IMG/VR virus record: IMGVR_UViG_3300032322_001453
Location: 1-26,969 of that record
DNA length: 26,969 nucleotides
Origin: a virus
Strand: one strand, 5' to 3'
The position numbers and the translations under genes were made by a program. The notes beneath the pieces were generated by a model that made no database searches, was not told the DNA's origin, and saw nothing but the letters and a program-made list of their open reading frames with translations. The first letter of the stretch is position 1. Each line of letters begins with the position of its first letter. Positions 14,753-23,145 of this stretch are shown here, piece by piece.

Positions 14753-16575
14753 TTAGCTACTTGAAGCCGACCATTCGCGGGGAAATGTTGTTTACTCAGG
14801 TAAAAACAACAAATCTCGCCAGCAGTTTTGGCAACGCAAACCAAACAGATATTACGGAAGGCGCTGGCGGCGAGACCACAAGCATCAACGTCACGGGAAC
14901 GACGGTCACTTACTCGACAACGTCCAGATACGATGGAACCACAAAAGTTACCACAGGAACCGGAAGCAACACCGGAACAAGCAATCAAACGTCATCGGCA
15001 AGCAGTTCGATTACTGGAAGCGGTTCCACGGCAAAGACACTGTCTGATTACACGACCACAACCGCAACAGCGAACAATGTTTATCGGACTACGAAATCTG
15101 AAAATCTTCAGAAAACGCGGTGGACGACTCAGAGCTATGGCGACAGCTTTCAGTTTACCACATCGCTATTTTCAACAACTGGAATTCTGACAGAAACAAC
15201 CAAACGTCCGGCAACACGCAAAAGAGACGTAATAAAAAGCGGGGCAGCATCAACGGTGACGGCCAATGTTTACGACACTGTCTACATCGCGGAATACAAC
15301 AAGGGGGACGACATATTTTTTCAATCCCCCGGCAACGAGTATTTGGTGGCAATATCTGCTCCCATCTACGCAAGCGATTGGAATTTGTCGGGATCGTGGG
15401 CAAATGGGCTGACAATCGGAGGGGAAGAAATAACCATGACGGCGGAGGTCGGCGCTAGGGACGTGTTTATTGTTGGACCGTCCGTAACCGCATCAACATC
15501 ATCCACATCAACCGAATATGAAACATTGACTTATCAAGCTCCCGACAATGATGGGGCCACTTTTAGCGGAGTTGATTCTGCATATCTTCCCAATCAATCA
15601 TTTGTGGGCTTCTACATTGCAAGCAGCGCCTCGGAGGTAACGGTGCGAAATATCACCAAGCCACACTATTTTGTTATCCATCACGGAAACACGATTGCAA
15701 CAACTTCGGTCTTTACAAATTTCACAACAGCAACCTGGGCGCTTTTCAATGGCGACACTTATTCGGACAGGGCAACAAGCATTTCCAGCGTTACGAGGCC
15801 GACAACTATTGCGTCAACGCGAAGCAGCACAAATGTTTCTCTTGGAGGAAATACAACATTTGAACGAAAAGAAGAGCAACAGTTGGGGTTTGGAAATACC
15901 CGTCCTGTGTATGCAAACTATTATGACTTATTTTTAAGGGATCTTGGGAGTTGCTATGTTTTCAAATCGTGTGGCGCGGTAGTTGATGGACAGACAGGAG
16001 CCTCGGCAACAGCCGACAACGCCCCAATTGCAGGAAGTTTTTTTGCCGCGCTGTCTAGGCAGCCAATCAACTCAAACGATGCCGATCCACTGTTTGAGGG
16101 AGAATTTCCACAGGCGGCAGGCCAACTTGGTCCCGGTCTGTTTACGCTGCTCAACACCACAAATTCGTCAGTCACCATTGAAGTTCCAAGCGTCACTTAT
16201 TCAACGACAGCTTCCGCAAATGAAACAACAGTAGAAACCACGCAATCGTTCACCGTTGGAGTAGAGGGAGAGGCGCAAGTTGGCTTTGTCGCAGCAAAAA
16301 ACATTTTGGGCGGAAAGCCAGAGTCATTGGCAACTTTTTATCAAATAGCAAAGCGCGGAGTGTATATCTCTAAAAACCACAGCACAACAGGCACAACGCT
16401 GATTGATGGCCTTGCTTCCAGCTACACGCACGGCGACGCGCCTCCGAGCATGATGCTAATCAATGATGCGTTTGTAAGCATTTCCCACAATTTGCCGCAA
16501 ATCACCACCGTTTCGCGCAATCCTTTTCTGAATTACGGCCCTGACGGGGTCTTTGATGATGTCGCTGATCTTTGA
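14749..16575 (+). CDS. Ser/Thr-rich tail protein, 608 aa
   Basis: A large protein of unknown family. Residues 40-117 are about half Ser plus Thr (40 of 78 by my count), a mucin-like composition, and Thr-rich segments recur to the end. The rest is beta-rich (ISAPIYASDWNLSGSW, FFAALSRQPINSNDADPLFEG, NPFLNYGPDGVFDDVADL). No signal peptide, transmembrane segment or enzymatic motif is seen. It is markedly AT-richer than most neighbours, with many ACA codons, suggesting separate ancestry. It lies where lambda J would be but is much shorter and does not resemble J. The next gene is a glycosyltransferase, so an O-glycosylated tail tip or spike is an attractive but unproven reading. Confidence 0.5.
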   Translation: MISYLKPTIRGEMLFTQVKTTNLASSFGNANQTDITEGAGGETTSINVTGTTVTYSTTSRYDGTTKVTTGTGSNTGTSNQTSSASSSITGSGSTAKTLSDYTTTTATANNVYRTTKSENLQKTRWTTQSYGDSFQFTTSLFSTTGILTETTKRPATRKRDVIKSGAASTVTANVYDTVYIAEYNKGDDIFFQSPGNEYLVAISAPIYASDWNLSGSWANGLTIGGEEITMTAEVGARDVFIVGPSVTASTSSTSTEYETLTYQAPDNDGATFSGVDSAYLPNQSFVGFYIASSASEVTVRNITKPHYFVIHHGNTIATTSVFTNFTTATWALFNGDTYSDRATSISSVTRPTTIASTRSSTNVSLGGNTTFERKEEQQLGFGNTRPVYANYYDLFLRDLGSCYVFKSCGAVVDGQTGASATADNAPIAGSFFAALSRQPINSNDADPLFEGEFPQAAGQLGPGLFTLLNTTNSSVTIEVPSVTYSTTASANETTVETTQSFTVGVEGEAQVGFVAAKNILGGKPESLATFYQIAKRGVYISKNHSTTGTTLIDGLASSYTHGDAPPSMMLINDAFVSISHNLPQITTVSRNPFLNYGPDGVFDDVADL

Positions 16576-16596
16576 CACTCCGCCCGCCCGCGAGTG
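16572..16596 (+). promoter_or_regulatory. TTGACA element before third glycosyltransferase
   Basis: TTGACA (16572-16577) contains the TGA stop of the upstream gene and lies 16 bases before GTG 16594. CACTC (16576-16580) can pair with GAGTG (16592-16596), a 5 bp stem with an 11-base loop that includes the start codon. The layout is a looser version of the elements at 2785, 5038, 10883 and 23124. Confidence 0.4.
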
Positions 16597-17625
16597 CTGG
16601 CAATCGCAACATACGCAACCAAATCGTATTTTTACTGCTGGCCGCAGTTCCTTCGCAGGATAGCCGCCGCAGCCGGGCATCACGCCGAGGCGCATTTCAT
16701 TCTGGCCACTGACCAATCGGACGAGGCCAAAGAAGCGGTTGAGGTTGCTCGCCACGAACTGCCCGAAGGCTGGCGCATCCAAGCGGTGCAGCTTCCGCTA
16801 GATGACGGCGGGGCAGAGGGCAAGGACTACAAGGTTGAGGCGCAAATGCGGATTGCCGCCTTGCAGGGGGCCGCGTTTGCCGCCGCAAGAAAGATCCGCG
16901 CCACGGCTCTGTGGTCGGTGGAATCGGACAACCTTGTCCCCGCCGACGCCCTCCGGGTGGCCGAGTGGACGCTGCAAATGCCGCAGGCGGACGGCTCGCC
17001 CTACTACGAGGTGGCCGCAGTGACCTACCCGAACGGCCTGTTTCTCGGAGGCAACGGAACACCCGCCAATCCCATTGCCGAGGATTTTAATGAGAAAGAG
17101 CGCAAGCTGCCGCCGCGCCTGGTTCGCGCCTTGGAAGTCTGTCGGGAGCGGCTGAAGGCCGAGCCGAGCAGCGAGAAGGAGGGCAAGCGCCTTGGGAGGC
17201 TGGCCGAGCGGGTCCGCAAATGCCCGCCAGACGGCAACGTCTTCGAGGTAAACGGCAAACACGGATGGAGGCGCAGGGGATGGATGGACCTTGCCTATCC
17301 CGGCATCGGCAGGGGGGCCATTGTGCCTTCCGATTGGTGCGGCCTTGGCTGCACGCTAATGAGCGGCAAGGCGCTCGCTCTGGCGACTTTTGAGGGCTAC
17401 GACGGGCGCGGCACGCAAGACCTGTTCCTTTGCTGGCATCGCTGGTATCCGGCAGGGCTGCGGATTGCCTGCATCCCGCACACCGTGGCCGACCACGTTA
17501 AGCGCAAGGGGAAAGACGCGCCTGCCGACGCACCCGACATTATCCACTACCGCGCCTATCACGAAACCGAGGGCGAATATCGCGGCCACCTCCGCGTCCG
17601 TCAGCAACCTTGGATGCCCTGTTAG
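16594..17625 (+). CDS. Glycosyltransferase-like protein, 343 aa
   Basis: Probable GT-A-type glycosyltransferase. N-terminal strand and nucleotide-binding region AIATYATKSYFYCWPQFLRRI (3-23), FILATDQSDEAKEAV (35-49), a metal/nucleotide motif LWSVESDNLVP (106-116, ESD at 110-112 in place of DxD), and a late GTQDLFLCWHRWYPAGLRI region (273-291) with acidic D276, then IPHTVADHV. The start is GTG 16594, because the downstream sequence is in the conserved frame and the TTGACA element lies upstream. It is the third glycosyltransferase in the virion operon and directly follows the Ser/Thr-rich protein. The family call is moderately sure; the donor and acceptor are unknown. Confidence 0.65.
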   Translation: MLAIATYATKSYFYCWPQFLRRIAAAAGHHAEAHFILATDQSDEAKEAVEVARHELPEGWRIQAVQLPLDDGGAEGKDYKVEAQMRIAALQGAAFAAARKIRATALWSVESDNLVPADALRVAEWTLQMPQADGSPYYEVAAVTYPNGLFLGGNGTPANPIAEDFNEKERKLPPRLVRALEVCRERLKAEPSSEKEGKRLGRLAERVRKCPPDGNVFEVNGKHGWRRRGWMDLAYPGIGRGAIVPSDWCGLGCTLMSGKALALATFEGYDGRGTQDLFLCWHRWYPAGLRIACIPHTVADHVKRKGKDAPADAPDIIHYRAYHETEGEYRGHLRVRQQPWMPC

Positions 17626-17660
17626 GGCTTTGACACAGGGGGCGAGGGCAGTAGGTCATG
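17616..17660 (+). promoter_or_regulatory. Stop-codon hairpin and TTGACA before next tail gene
   Basis: GCCCT-GTT-AGGGC (17616-17628) forms a 5 bp hairpin over the stop of the glycosyltransferase. TTGACA follows at 17630-17635, and ATG 17658 lies 22 bases further. Between them is a purine-rich run (GGGGGCGAGGG, 17638-17648) that could serve as a Shine-Dalgarno site. There is no hairpin between the hexamer and the start, so this is the weakest member of the set. Confidence 0.35.
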
Positions 17661-18188
17661 CGCGTTTATATCAATCTCGACAGCCGCGAATTTGTCGTTT
17701 CCCCGACGCTTATCCAGCGGGTGACAACGCTGTATTTCACCCGCCGCGACAACGAGCCCGTCGAAGTGCAGTTTGTCCGCAACGGAGCGGTGGTCGAGCT
17801 TGCCGCCGGGGCGCTTGGCAAAATCGGGCTGAAATCTACCTACGCGGGCAACTTCCTCGCCTATGCCGGTGCATGGGCAAAAACAGGCACAGGGGCCAAT
17901 ACGATCTACACGTTTTCGCTCAACATGACCTCGGCCAACTTGACTGCGCTTTTCCCCGACGATGACGAGGACGCGGTGACTTGCAAAGTCGAAGTCGAGT
18001 GGCAACAGGGCGGCAACATTTCGTCAACGCTGCCGACCGAGGCTGTCATCTATAACGATGTCATTCGTGGCGGCGAGTCGGTCATCACCTCGGTGACAAC
18101 GCTTTCCTCATTCAACCTCGCCTCGGCCAACTACACCTGGACAGTGAGCATCAACGACGATGGAACTTTCTCGGCGCTTCGCAACTAA
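17658..18188 (+). CDS. BppU/Ig-like tail or baseplate protein
   Basis: A 176-aa beta-rich protein. It starts MRVYINLDSREFVVSPTLIQRVTTLYFTRRDNEPVEVQFVRNGAVVEL, reminiscent of the N-terminal adaptor domain of phage baseplate proteins that hold receptor-binding proteins, and continues GKIGLKSTYAGNFLAYAG...YTFSLNMTSANLTALFPDDDEDAVTCKVEVEWQQ. The C-terminus (YTWTVSINDDGTFSALRN) is a short extension that often precedes fibre segments. It opens the fibre module and sits four bases from the signal-peptide repeat protein. The similarity is judged by eye only. Confidence 0.5.
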   Translation: MRVYINLDSREFVVSPTLIQRVTTLYFTRRDNEPVEVQFVRNGAVVELAAGALGKIGLKSTYAGNFLAYAGAWAKTGTGANTIYTFSLNMTSANLTALFPDDDEDAVTCKVEVEWQQGGNISSTLPTEAVIYNDVIRGGESVITSVTTLSSFNLASANYTWTVSINDDGTFSALRN

Positions 18189-18192
18189 CACC

Positions 18193-19038
18193 ATGAAAAC
18201 CCTTCTCACCCTCCTCCTCGCAGCCCTCTGCGCCGTCGCCTCGGCCAGCGGACAGACCATCCGCACGCTCGGCTACAATACGACCAATGGGCAAATAGTT
18301 TATAGCGGGACGAACACGCTGACATTCACAAATGCAGTTCTATGCAACGCAAATGTTAGTGCGGTGGATTTAGCAGCCGACAACCTGACCGTAGAAGGTG
18401 CAATTTATTTTACGGAGGCACTGACGAACATTGCAGTCACCCGCACCAACCTCGGCCTTGGAGCCACATGGCTCACCAACACCACCATACCAAATTTTCT
18501 CACGGCGATTGGGTTGTCTTCAACAAATGAGGTTTCATTTGAAACAGTAAGCGTTGATCAACTTAGTTGGGAAGGAACTACTCGGTTTGAACCAGAAACA
18601 GGAACTTTTTATATACCTATCAATTTTAACAACACAACCAACACCGCCACCACCCGCACCAACCTCGGCCTCGGAGCCACTTGGCTCACCAACACCAACG
18701 CAACCAACTTCCGCACGGCGATTGGGTTGGGGGCAGAGGACTCTCCGCAATTTGATGATATAAGCTCATCTTCGGCAAGTATTTCGCAAATTTCTGCCGA
18801 TGCCATAGGCATGAATGGTGCAATTTCTTGGACTGGAACAAACGCAACAGCAAACGCGGCCACCACCCGCGCAAACCTCGGCATCCCGCTCGCGGCCCTC
18901 ACCAATACCAGCAACGTCACCACGATGCGGGCGCTGTCGGGAAGCACCAACACGAACCACCCGTTCAGCGGATCGGTTGCGCTGACAAATACCAACGTGC
19001 TGGTTTTCAGCAACGGAATTTTGCAATCGGTTCAATGA
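18193..19038 (+). CDS. Fibre-like repeat protein with N-terminal signal peptide
   Basis: A 281-aa protein whose first ~20 residues (MKTLLTLLLAALCAVASASG) look like a cleavable Sec signal peptide: a basic start, a Leu/Ala core and an Ala-x-Ala-type end. The body contains three units of about 71 residues, each with [TR][NT]RxNLGLGATWLTNT, then FxTAIGL, a pattern found in phage tail fibres. Mature sequence is Asn/Thr-rich and beta-prone with no cysteine cluster. A signal peptide is odd for a virion fibre, because tails assemble in the cytoplasm; it may be a misread hydrophobic start, a lipid- or periplasm-targeted protein, or an exported accessory factor. ATG 18193 is preferred over in-frame ATG 18160, which is inside the previous gene. 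Confidence 0.6.
   Translation: MKTLLTLLLAALCAVASASGQTIRTLGYNTTNGQIVYSGTNTLTFTNAVLCNANVSAVDLAADNLTVEGAIYFTEALTNIAVTRTNLGLGATWLTNTTIPNFLTAIGLSSTNEVSFETVSVDQLSWEGTTRFEPETGTFYIPINFNNTTNTATTRTNLGLGATWLTNTNATNFRTAIGLGAEDSPQFDDISSSSASISQISADAIGMNGAISWTGTNATANAATTRANLGIPLAALTNTSNVTTMRALSGSTNTNHPFSGSVALTNTNVLVFSNGILQSVQ
18439..18910 (+). repeat. Three 213-bp-spaced repeats within fibre-like gene
   Basis: The segment ACCCGCACCAACCTCGGC begins at 18439 and 18652, with a degenerate copy (ACCCGCGCAAACCTCGGC) at 18865: two exact steps of 213 bp (71 codons). The first two copies stay nearly identical for about 45 bases and share CACGGCGATTGGGTT further on. In protein the unit core is TRTNLGLGATWLTNT. The exact spacing implies tandem duplication of a 71-aa fibre module. 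Confidence 0.8.
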
Positions 19039-19217
19039 TCCACGAGCTTTCAGACTTCTTTACCCGCCCAACCGTGGCCGTGGCGTCTTCGCTCGGTAGC
19101 GTGATCGTTTCGCTGCTTCCGCATTTAGAGACGGGCATGAGGCTTGGGACGCTTGGATGCGGTTTGGCAATCGCTGTGCTGGCTTTGGGCAAGGCGTGGA
19201 GGGACCGCAACAAATGA
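19035..19217 (+). CDS. Small two-helix membrane protein, holin-like
   Basis: A 60-aa protein with two hydrophobic helices: about 13-30 (TVAVASSLGSVIVSLLPH) and 37-54 (LGTLGCGLAIAVLALGKA), then a basic tail (WRDRNK). Size, two helices and charged end fit a class II holin or antiholin. It overlaps the previous stop (ATGA, 19035-19038) and is itself overlapped by the next gene (ATGA, 19214-19217). It lies in the fibre module well upstream of the endolysin, and a second holin-like gene sits by the endolysin; the two could be holin and antiholin, but that is inferred. Confidence 0.55.
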   Translation: MIHELSDFFTRPTVAVASSLGSVIVSLLPHLETGMRLGTLGCGLAIAVLALGKAWRDRNK

Positions 19218-19567
19218 GCGCCGTAGCCTCGACAGATTTGAACATTGCCCAGGGCGCGACCTATTCGCAGGTCATTAACTGGAAGACGGGCTCGCCCGCC
19301 GCGTTCGTGAACACTACTAATTTCACCGCCCGGATGCAGCTTCGCACCAGCTACTCGGCGGCAGCGGCCTCGCTAGAGCTAACGACGGCCAACGGGCGCA
19401 TCAGCTTGACCAACGCGGGCGTCATCACCTTGTCGCTCACGGCCACCGAAACCGCCGCGCTCGCGGCCGGGCGCTACGTCTACGACTTGGAATTAGTATC
19501 AAGCGGCGGCCAAGTGACGCGCCTGCTTGAAGGCGTGGTGACGGTTAGCCCGGAGGTTACACGCTAA
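19214..19567 (+). CDS. BppU-like baseplate/tail protein, 117 aa
   Basis: A beta-sandwich protein common in phage tail modules, with the typical sequence flow [86 protein letters not shown] and [10 protein letters not shown]. Such proteins typically join fibre or spike proteins to the tail tip. It overlaps the preceding holin-like gene (ATGA) and its stop shares a base with the next start (TAATG at 19567). So membrane protein, adaptor and fibre are one tightly coupled unit. Confidence 0.65.
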   Translation: MSAVASTDLNIAQGATYSQVINWKTGSPAAFVNTTNFTARMQLRTSYSAAAASLELTTANGRISLTNAGVITLSLTATETAALAAGRYVYDLELVSSGGQVTRLLEGVVTVSPEVTR

Positions 19568-22047
19568 TGGCCGACACCATCGAGATTGTCCAGGGCACGG
19601 CCACGACCATTGAAATCGCTGGCTTGCAGGGGCCGCAAGGCCCAGCGGGCGCAACCGGGGCAACGGGGGCAACCGGGGCGCAAGGCCCAGCGGGAACGGG
19701 CATTGAAACACTAACGACCAAAGGCGACCTTCTATCGCGCAATGACAGCGCGGCAATTCGCGTCGGAATCGGCACAACGGGGCAAATTCTAAAAGTTTCG
19801 GCAAGCGGCATCCCCGAATGGGGCGCAGCCCCGGCGAGCGGTGTGTCTTCGGTGAATGGCGCAACGGGCGCGGTCACGGTTGCCGCCGCATTGCACGCCG
19901 CCGAACACGAGGCGGGCGAAGCTGACGAGATTCAGGCGATGGCCGCGCTTGTTGCTACGGAAGACGCATCGCTCAATGGCGTTTACGTTCCAAATTCCGT
20001 CGGCACATCAGTCGGAGGAAGGCTTACGCTTTTTAAGCCCGGAACCCGTCAAAACACCAAACTGGAGTTTAATGTTGCCAACAATTTATGGTATCTGGTT
20101 AAAAATACCGTTCAGCAGTTGGAGGGGCAAGAAACTGGCGCACCATACGCATGGACTAACCAACAATGGTTAGACATCCGCAGCCCGCAAGTTCTGCCAA
20201 ACGGAGGCACAGTGACACGCGCAGGGCTTGAGATTTTGGCGCGGCGGGCCACAGATGGAACAAGCAATGTTGCTACGGCAACAACAACGCAAGACGGACT
20301 CATTAGTGCGGCTGATCAGACGAAGTTGAACGGCATCGCCACAGGCGCAGAAGTAAACGTCAACGCCGACTGGAACGCGAGTAGCGGCGACGCGCAGATC
20401 CTCAACAAACCCACAAGCCTCACCCCGACAAGCCATGCGGCCAGCCACGCCGCAGGCGGCACGGATGCGCTGGCTCCGTCCGATATTGGGGCGCAAACGG
20501 TTTTTACAGACGAACAGCTTACTCTTCTAAGCACAACGCGAGTTGATTTGACCGCTGCTCGCGCAAAGATTTTTAATGTTGTTCAATACGCTGACGGAAC
20601 GGCAACGGTGCGATTGCCAAGCACGGGTTCGCTTGTTGGAGATGTGTTTGTTTTCCGGTGGGCGACAGGATCGGATACCGTTGTCATTCAAAATTCTACT
20701 GCGCCGAATCTGCCTATCGGAACACTCTCAAGTGGACAGCAGATTCGTTTTGCGTTTGCAGCGGTTGGAGGATGGGTGCCTGTCGCTGTCGATACCCACA
20801 CCCACGGCAACCTAACCAACGCGGGAGCTATCGGCACCACCGCCAACCTCCCGCTCAAAACAGGCACCAACGGCGTAGTCGAGGCGGGTTCTTTCGGCAC
20901 ATCGGCAGGGAGCTTTTGCGAGGGGAACGATGCGCGGCTTTCGGATGACCGCGACCCGAATCTTCACTCCGCAAGTCACCTCCCCGATGGCGCGGATGAG
21001 CTTTTTGATCAGTCGTTGAATACTACGGACGTTGTGACGTTTTTAGATATTAACGTGGCCAACTTGATAACTGTAGGCGAGGGCGGAACCGTTGATTTTT
21101 CGCTGGCAAGCTCTATTTCCTTGCCAGCCATCGCCCAATCGTTGGCGATTTTTGAAAATGCCAATGAATTTACTGGCACTTTTCGCGCCGAAGCCGATTC
21201 CCTCACCGCCAACCGAACCTACGACCTCCCGAACGCCAGCGGAACTCTCGCCCTCCAAGGAGCTATCACCACCTCTGGCCTAACCCAATCCACCGCCCGC
21301 ATCCTCGGACGCACGACCGCCAGCACGGGTGCCGTCGAGGAGATCACAATCGGCTCGGGCCTTTCGCTGTCGGCGGGGCAGCTTTCTTCCACCGTCAGCG
21401 CGGGAATCCCTGCTACTATCGTGGACGCCAAGGGCGATCTTATCGTCGCCTCGGCAGCGGACACCGTGGCGCGGCTCCCTGTGGGCGGGACGAACGGCCA
21501 TGTGCTGACAGTCGATTCGGCGGAAACGCTGGGAGTGAAGTGGGCGGCGGCGGGCGGCGGATCTGGCGGCACAAAGACCTACGCCGTCTTCACCGCCGAA
21601 CACAACCAACCGCCTGCCACCGCCTTCGCCACGTTAGACACCCGCAACAGCATTGCCGTCCTCGACTTCGATGCCGCCACGGACGAAAGCGCAGTCTTTG
21701 TCGGCATTATCCCCGAAGGCGCATCCCTAGGCAGCGGCCTCAAGGTTTTCATTCACTGGATGGCAAGCACCGCAACGAGCGGCAACTGCCGCTGGGGCGT
21801 CCAGTTTGAGAAATCTGGCACAGACCTCGACGCGGACTCATTCGACACGGCCACCGAAGCGCACAGCGCGGCCAACGGCACAAGTGGCATTGAGACAGTC
21901 ACCGAAATCACCGCCACGGCCATCGACTCGCTGGCGGCAGGCAACAGATTTCGCTTAAAAGTCTTTCGCAATGCGGACGATGCGACCAACGACACCATGA
22001 CAGGCGATGCGGAGTTGATTGCTGTCGAAGTAAGGAGCGCGGCGTAA
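19567..22047 (+). CDS. Tail fibre with collagen-like segment
   Basis: An 826-aa fibre. After a short N-terminal attachment region ([19 protein letters not shown]) comes a Gly-X-Y collagen-like run (residues ~20-44), then shaft modules: three HxxxHxxGGxD-type motifs (starting His110, His290 and His467), a [18 protein letters not shown] element, a [18 protein letters not shown] element and a [20 protein letters not shown] element, all common in trimeric tail fibres. The last ~150 residues (from about [11 protein letters not shown]) form a distinct beta-rich head ([31 protein letters not shown]). It is likely the main host-recognition fibre. It ends one base before the LamG-like gene. Confidence 0.85.
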   Translation: MADTIEIVQGTATTIEIAGLQGPQGPAGATGATGATGAQGPAGTGIETLTTKGDLLSRNDSAAIRVGIGTTGQILKVSASGIPEWGAAPASGVSSVNGATGAVTVAAALHAAEHEAGEADEIQAMAALVATEDASLNGVYVPNSVGTSVGGRLTLFKPGTRQNTKLEFNVANNLWYLVKNTVQQLEGQETGAPYAWTNQQWLDIRSPQVLPNGGTVTRAGLEILARRATDGTSNVATATTTQDGLISAADQTKLNGIATGAEVNVNADWNASSGDAQILNKPTSLTPTSHAASHAAGGTDALAPSDIGAQTVFTDEQLTLLSTTRVDLTAARAKIFNVVQYADGTATVRLPSTGSLVGDVFVFRWATGSDTVVIQNSTAPNLPIGTLSSGQQIRFAFAAVGGWVPVAVDTHTHGNLTNAGAIGTTANLPLKTGTNGVVEAGSFGTSAGSFCEGNDARLSDDRDPNLHSASHLPDGADELFDQSLNTTDVVTFLDINVANLITVGEGGTVDFSLASSISLPAIAQSLAIFENANEFTGTFRAEADSLTANRTYDLPNASGTLALQGAITTSGLTQSTARILGRTTASTGAVEEITIGSGLSLSAGQLSSTVSAGIPATIVDAKGDLIVASAADTVARLPVGGTNGHVLTVDSAETLGVKWAAAGGGSGGTKTYAVFTAEHNQPPATAFATLDTRNSIAVLDFDAATDESAVFVGIIPEGASLGSGLKVFIHWMASTATSGNCRWGVQFEKSGTDLDADSFDTATEAHSAANGTSGIETVTEITATAIDSLAAGNRFRLKVFRNADDATNDTMTGDAELIAVEVRSAA

Positions 22048-22048
22048 T

Positions 22049-22699
22049 ATGGCTTACGATTTTACACGCACAAGTTCGCAAAGTTTAACAACTGGCTCCA
22101 CGCCTGTTACTGGTAATCTGATGACACTCGCCTGCTGGTTTAATCGGAAGACAACCGCCGACGGAGTGAACACGCTGTTTCTGGTCGCTGTTGACGCCAC
22201 AAGCGGCACAAATTTTAATGGCATTGCTTGTGCGTCTGGCAGAAACAATGTCATTGCAACAAGCAATGTCGGCGGGGGGCCATCATTCGCGGAATCAGCC
22301 CAATATAATATAAACGAGTGGAATCACGCTTGCGGCGTATTTGAATCTTCTACAAGCAGATCAATTTTCCTAAACGCGGGCAGCCCCGCAACGGCCGACG
22401 CCACCCGCAATGTAAGCGGACAGAACAACATTACTATCGGCGCACGATACTCGGCTGGTGCGTTGCCATCGAACGTTTTTGCTGACTGTCTCATAGCCGA
22501 AGTCGGCATCTGGAACGTGGCTCTTACCGCCGCCGAAATCGCCTCCCTCTCCAAAGGCATGACATGCGACAAGGTGCGTCCGCAGTCGCTTGTCTTCTAC
22601 GCCCCGCTCGTCCGCAACCTACAAGATGTGCGCGGCGGATTGACCATCACGAATAACAACACGGCGACAGTCGCCAACCATCCGCGAGTTTATGCCTAA
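22049..22699 (+). CDS. LamG/concanavalin-like lectin-domain protein
   Basis: A 216-aa protein made of one laminin-G/concanavalin-A-type jellyroll: MAYDFTRTSSQSLTT (start strand), TGNLMTLACWFNRK (the FTISAWVKP-like strand), NEWNHACGVFESSTSRSIFLNAG (the WhhvA.V..G..l.lYvNG pattern), NNITIGARYSAG (the l.IG.r) and CLIAEVGIWNVALTAAEIASLSKG (the G.IDDVrIYnRALS pattern). The set is highly characteristic. Such domains bind glycans and sit at tips of phage fibres. It is co-transcribed with the fibre and overlaps the next gene by eight bases. Confidence 0.8.
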   Translation: MAYDFTRTSSQSLTTGSTPVTGNLMTLACWFNRKTTADGVNTLFLVAVDATSGTNFNGIACASGRNNVIATSNVGGGPSFAESAQYNINEWNHACGVFESSTSRSIFLNAGSPATADATRNVSGQNNITIGARYSAGALPSNVFADCLIAEVGIWNVALTAAEIASLSKGMTCDKVRPQSLVFYAPLVRNLQDVRGGLTITNNNTATVANHPRVYA

Positions 22700-23120
22700 C
22701 TATTACCGCATTTCCGATCCGTCCGATGTCCGCGACCTTGGCGAGCAGATGGCTGCGTGGGAGCTTGCAGACAACCCGAAGCGTTTTGATTGGGCCGTCC
22801 AAAGCGCACCCCCAAGCGTAGATGCCGTGTGGACTGACGGCGCGTGGATAGTGCCGCCTGTGGCGACGATGACCGCCGAACAAGCCGTCAGCACTTACTT
22901 TTCTGCCTACCAAATCGCCGCCCTGCAACGCCTTGAAATGGCCCTCCTGCAAGCAGGCAAACCCCTCGGCCCGAAGATGACGGCCTGCAAGACATGGCTG
23001 GAGGGCGTGATGCTTGGCTGGGCGATGAATCCTGTCGCTGCACCAGCGGAGAGCTTTGGAAGTCCTGCGGCTACGTTTGAGGAGGCCAGCGCGGAGGCTG
23101 TTGCTGACCTCGCCGGGTAG
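22692..23120 (+). CDS. Hypothetical fibre-module protein, 142 aa
   Basis: I do not recognise this protein. It starts MPNYYRISDPSDVRDLGEQMAAWELADNPKRF, has a Trp-rich segment (VDAVWTDGAWIVPPVATM, about 44-61) and a mainly helical second half with two Ala/Met-rich helices (AYQIAALQRLEMALLQAG and TCKTWLEGVMLGWAM), ending acidic. Position after a lectin-domain protein suggests a tail fibre assembly chaperone or a lysis accessory, by context only. It overlaps the previous gene by eight bases and is followed by a TTGACA-hairpin element. Confidence 0.5.
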   Translation: MPNYYRISDPSDVRDLGEQMAAWELADNPKRFDWAVQSAPPSVDAVWTDGAWIVPPVATMTAEQAVSTYFSAYQIAALQRLEMALLQAGKPLGPKMTACKTWLEGVMLGWAMNPVAAPAESFGSPAATFEEASAEAVADLAG

Positions 23121-23123
23121 GCT

Positions 23124-23145
23124 TTGACACCCCGCAAGGGGCATG
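23124..23145 (+). promoter_or_regulatory. TTGACA-hairpin-start element 4
   Basis: TTGACA (23124-23129), hairpin CCCC-GCAA-GGGG (23130-23141, GNRA-type loop), C, then ATG 23143 of the holin gene. Distance from hexamer to start is 13 bases. The preceding stop (TAG 23118-23120) is outside the hexamer. Translational control at the holin gene would fit lysis timing, but that is speculative. Confidence 0.6.

Noticed and set aside
18439-18910. CRISPR-like array
   Set aside because: The repeats are 213 bp apart, in-frame, and encode a fibre module; there are no spacers or cas genes.
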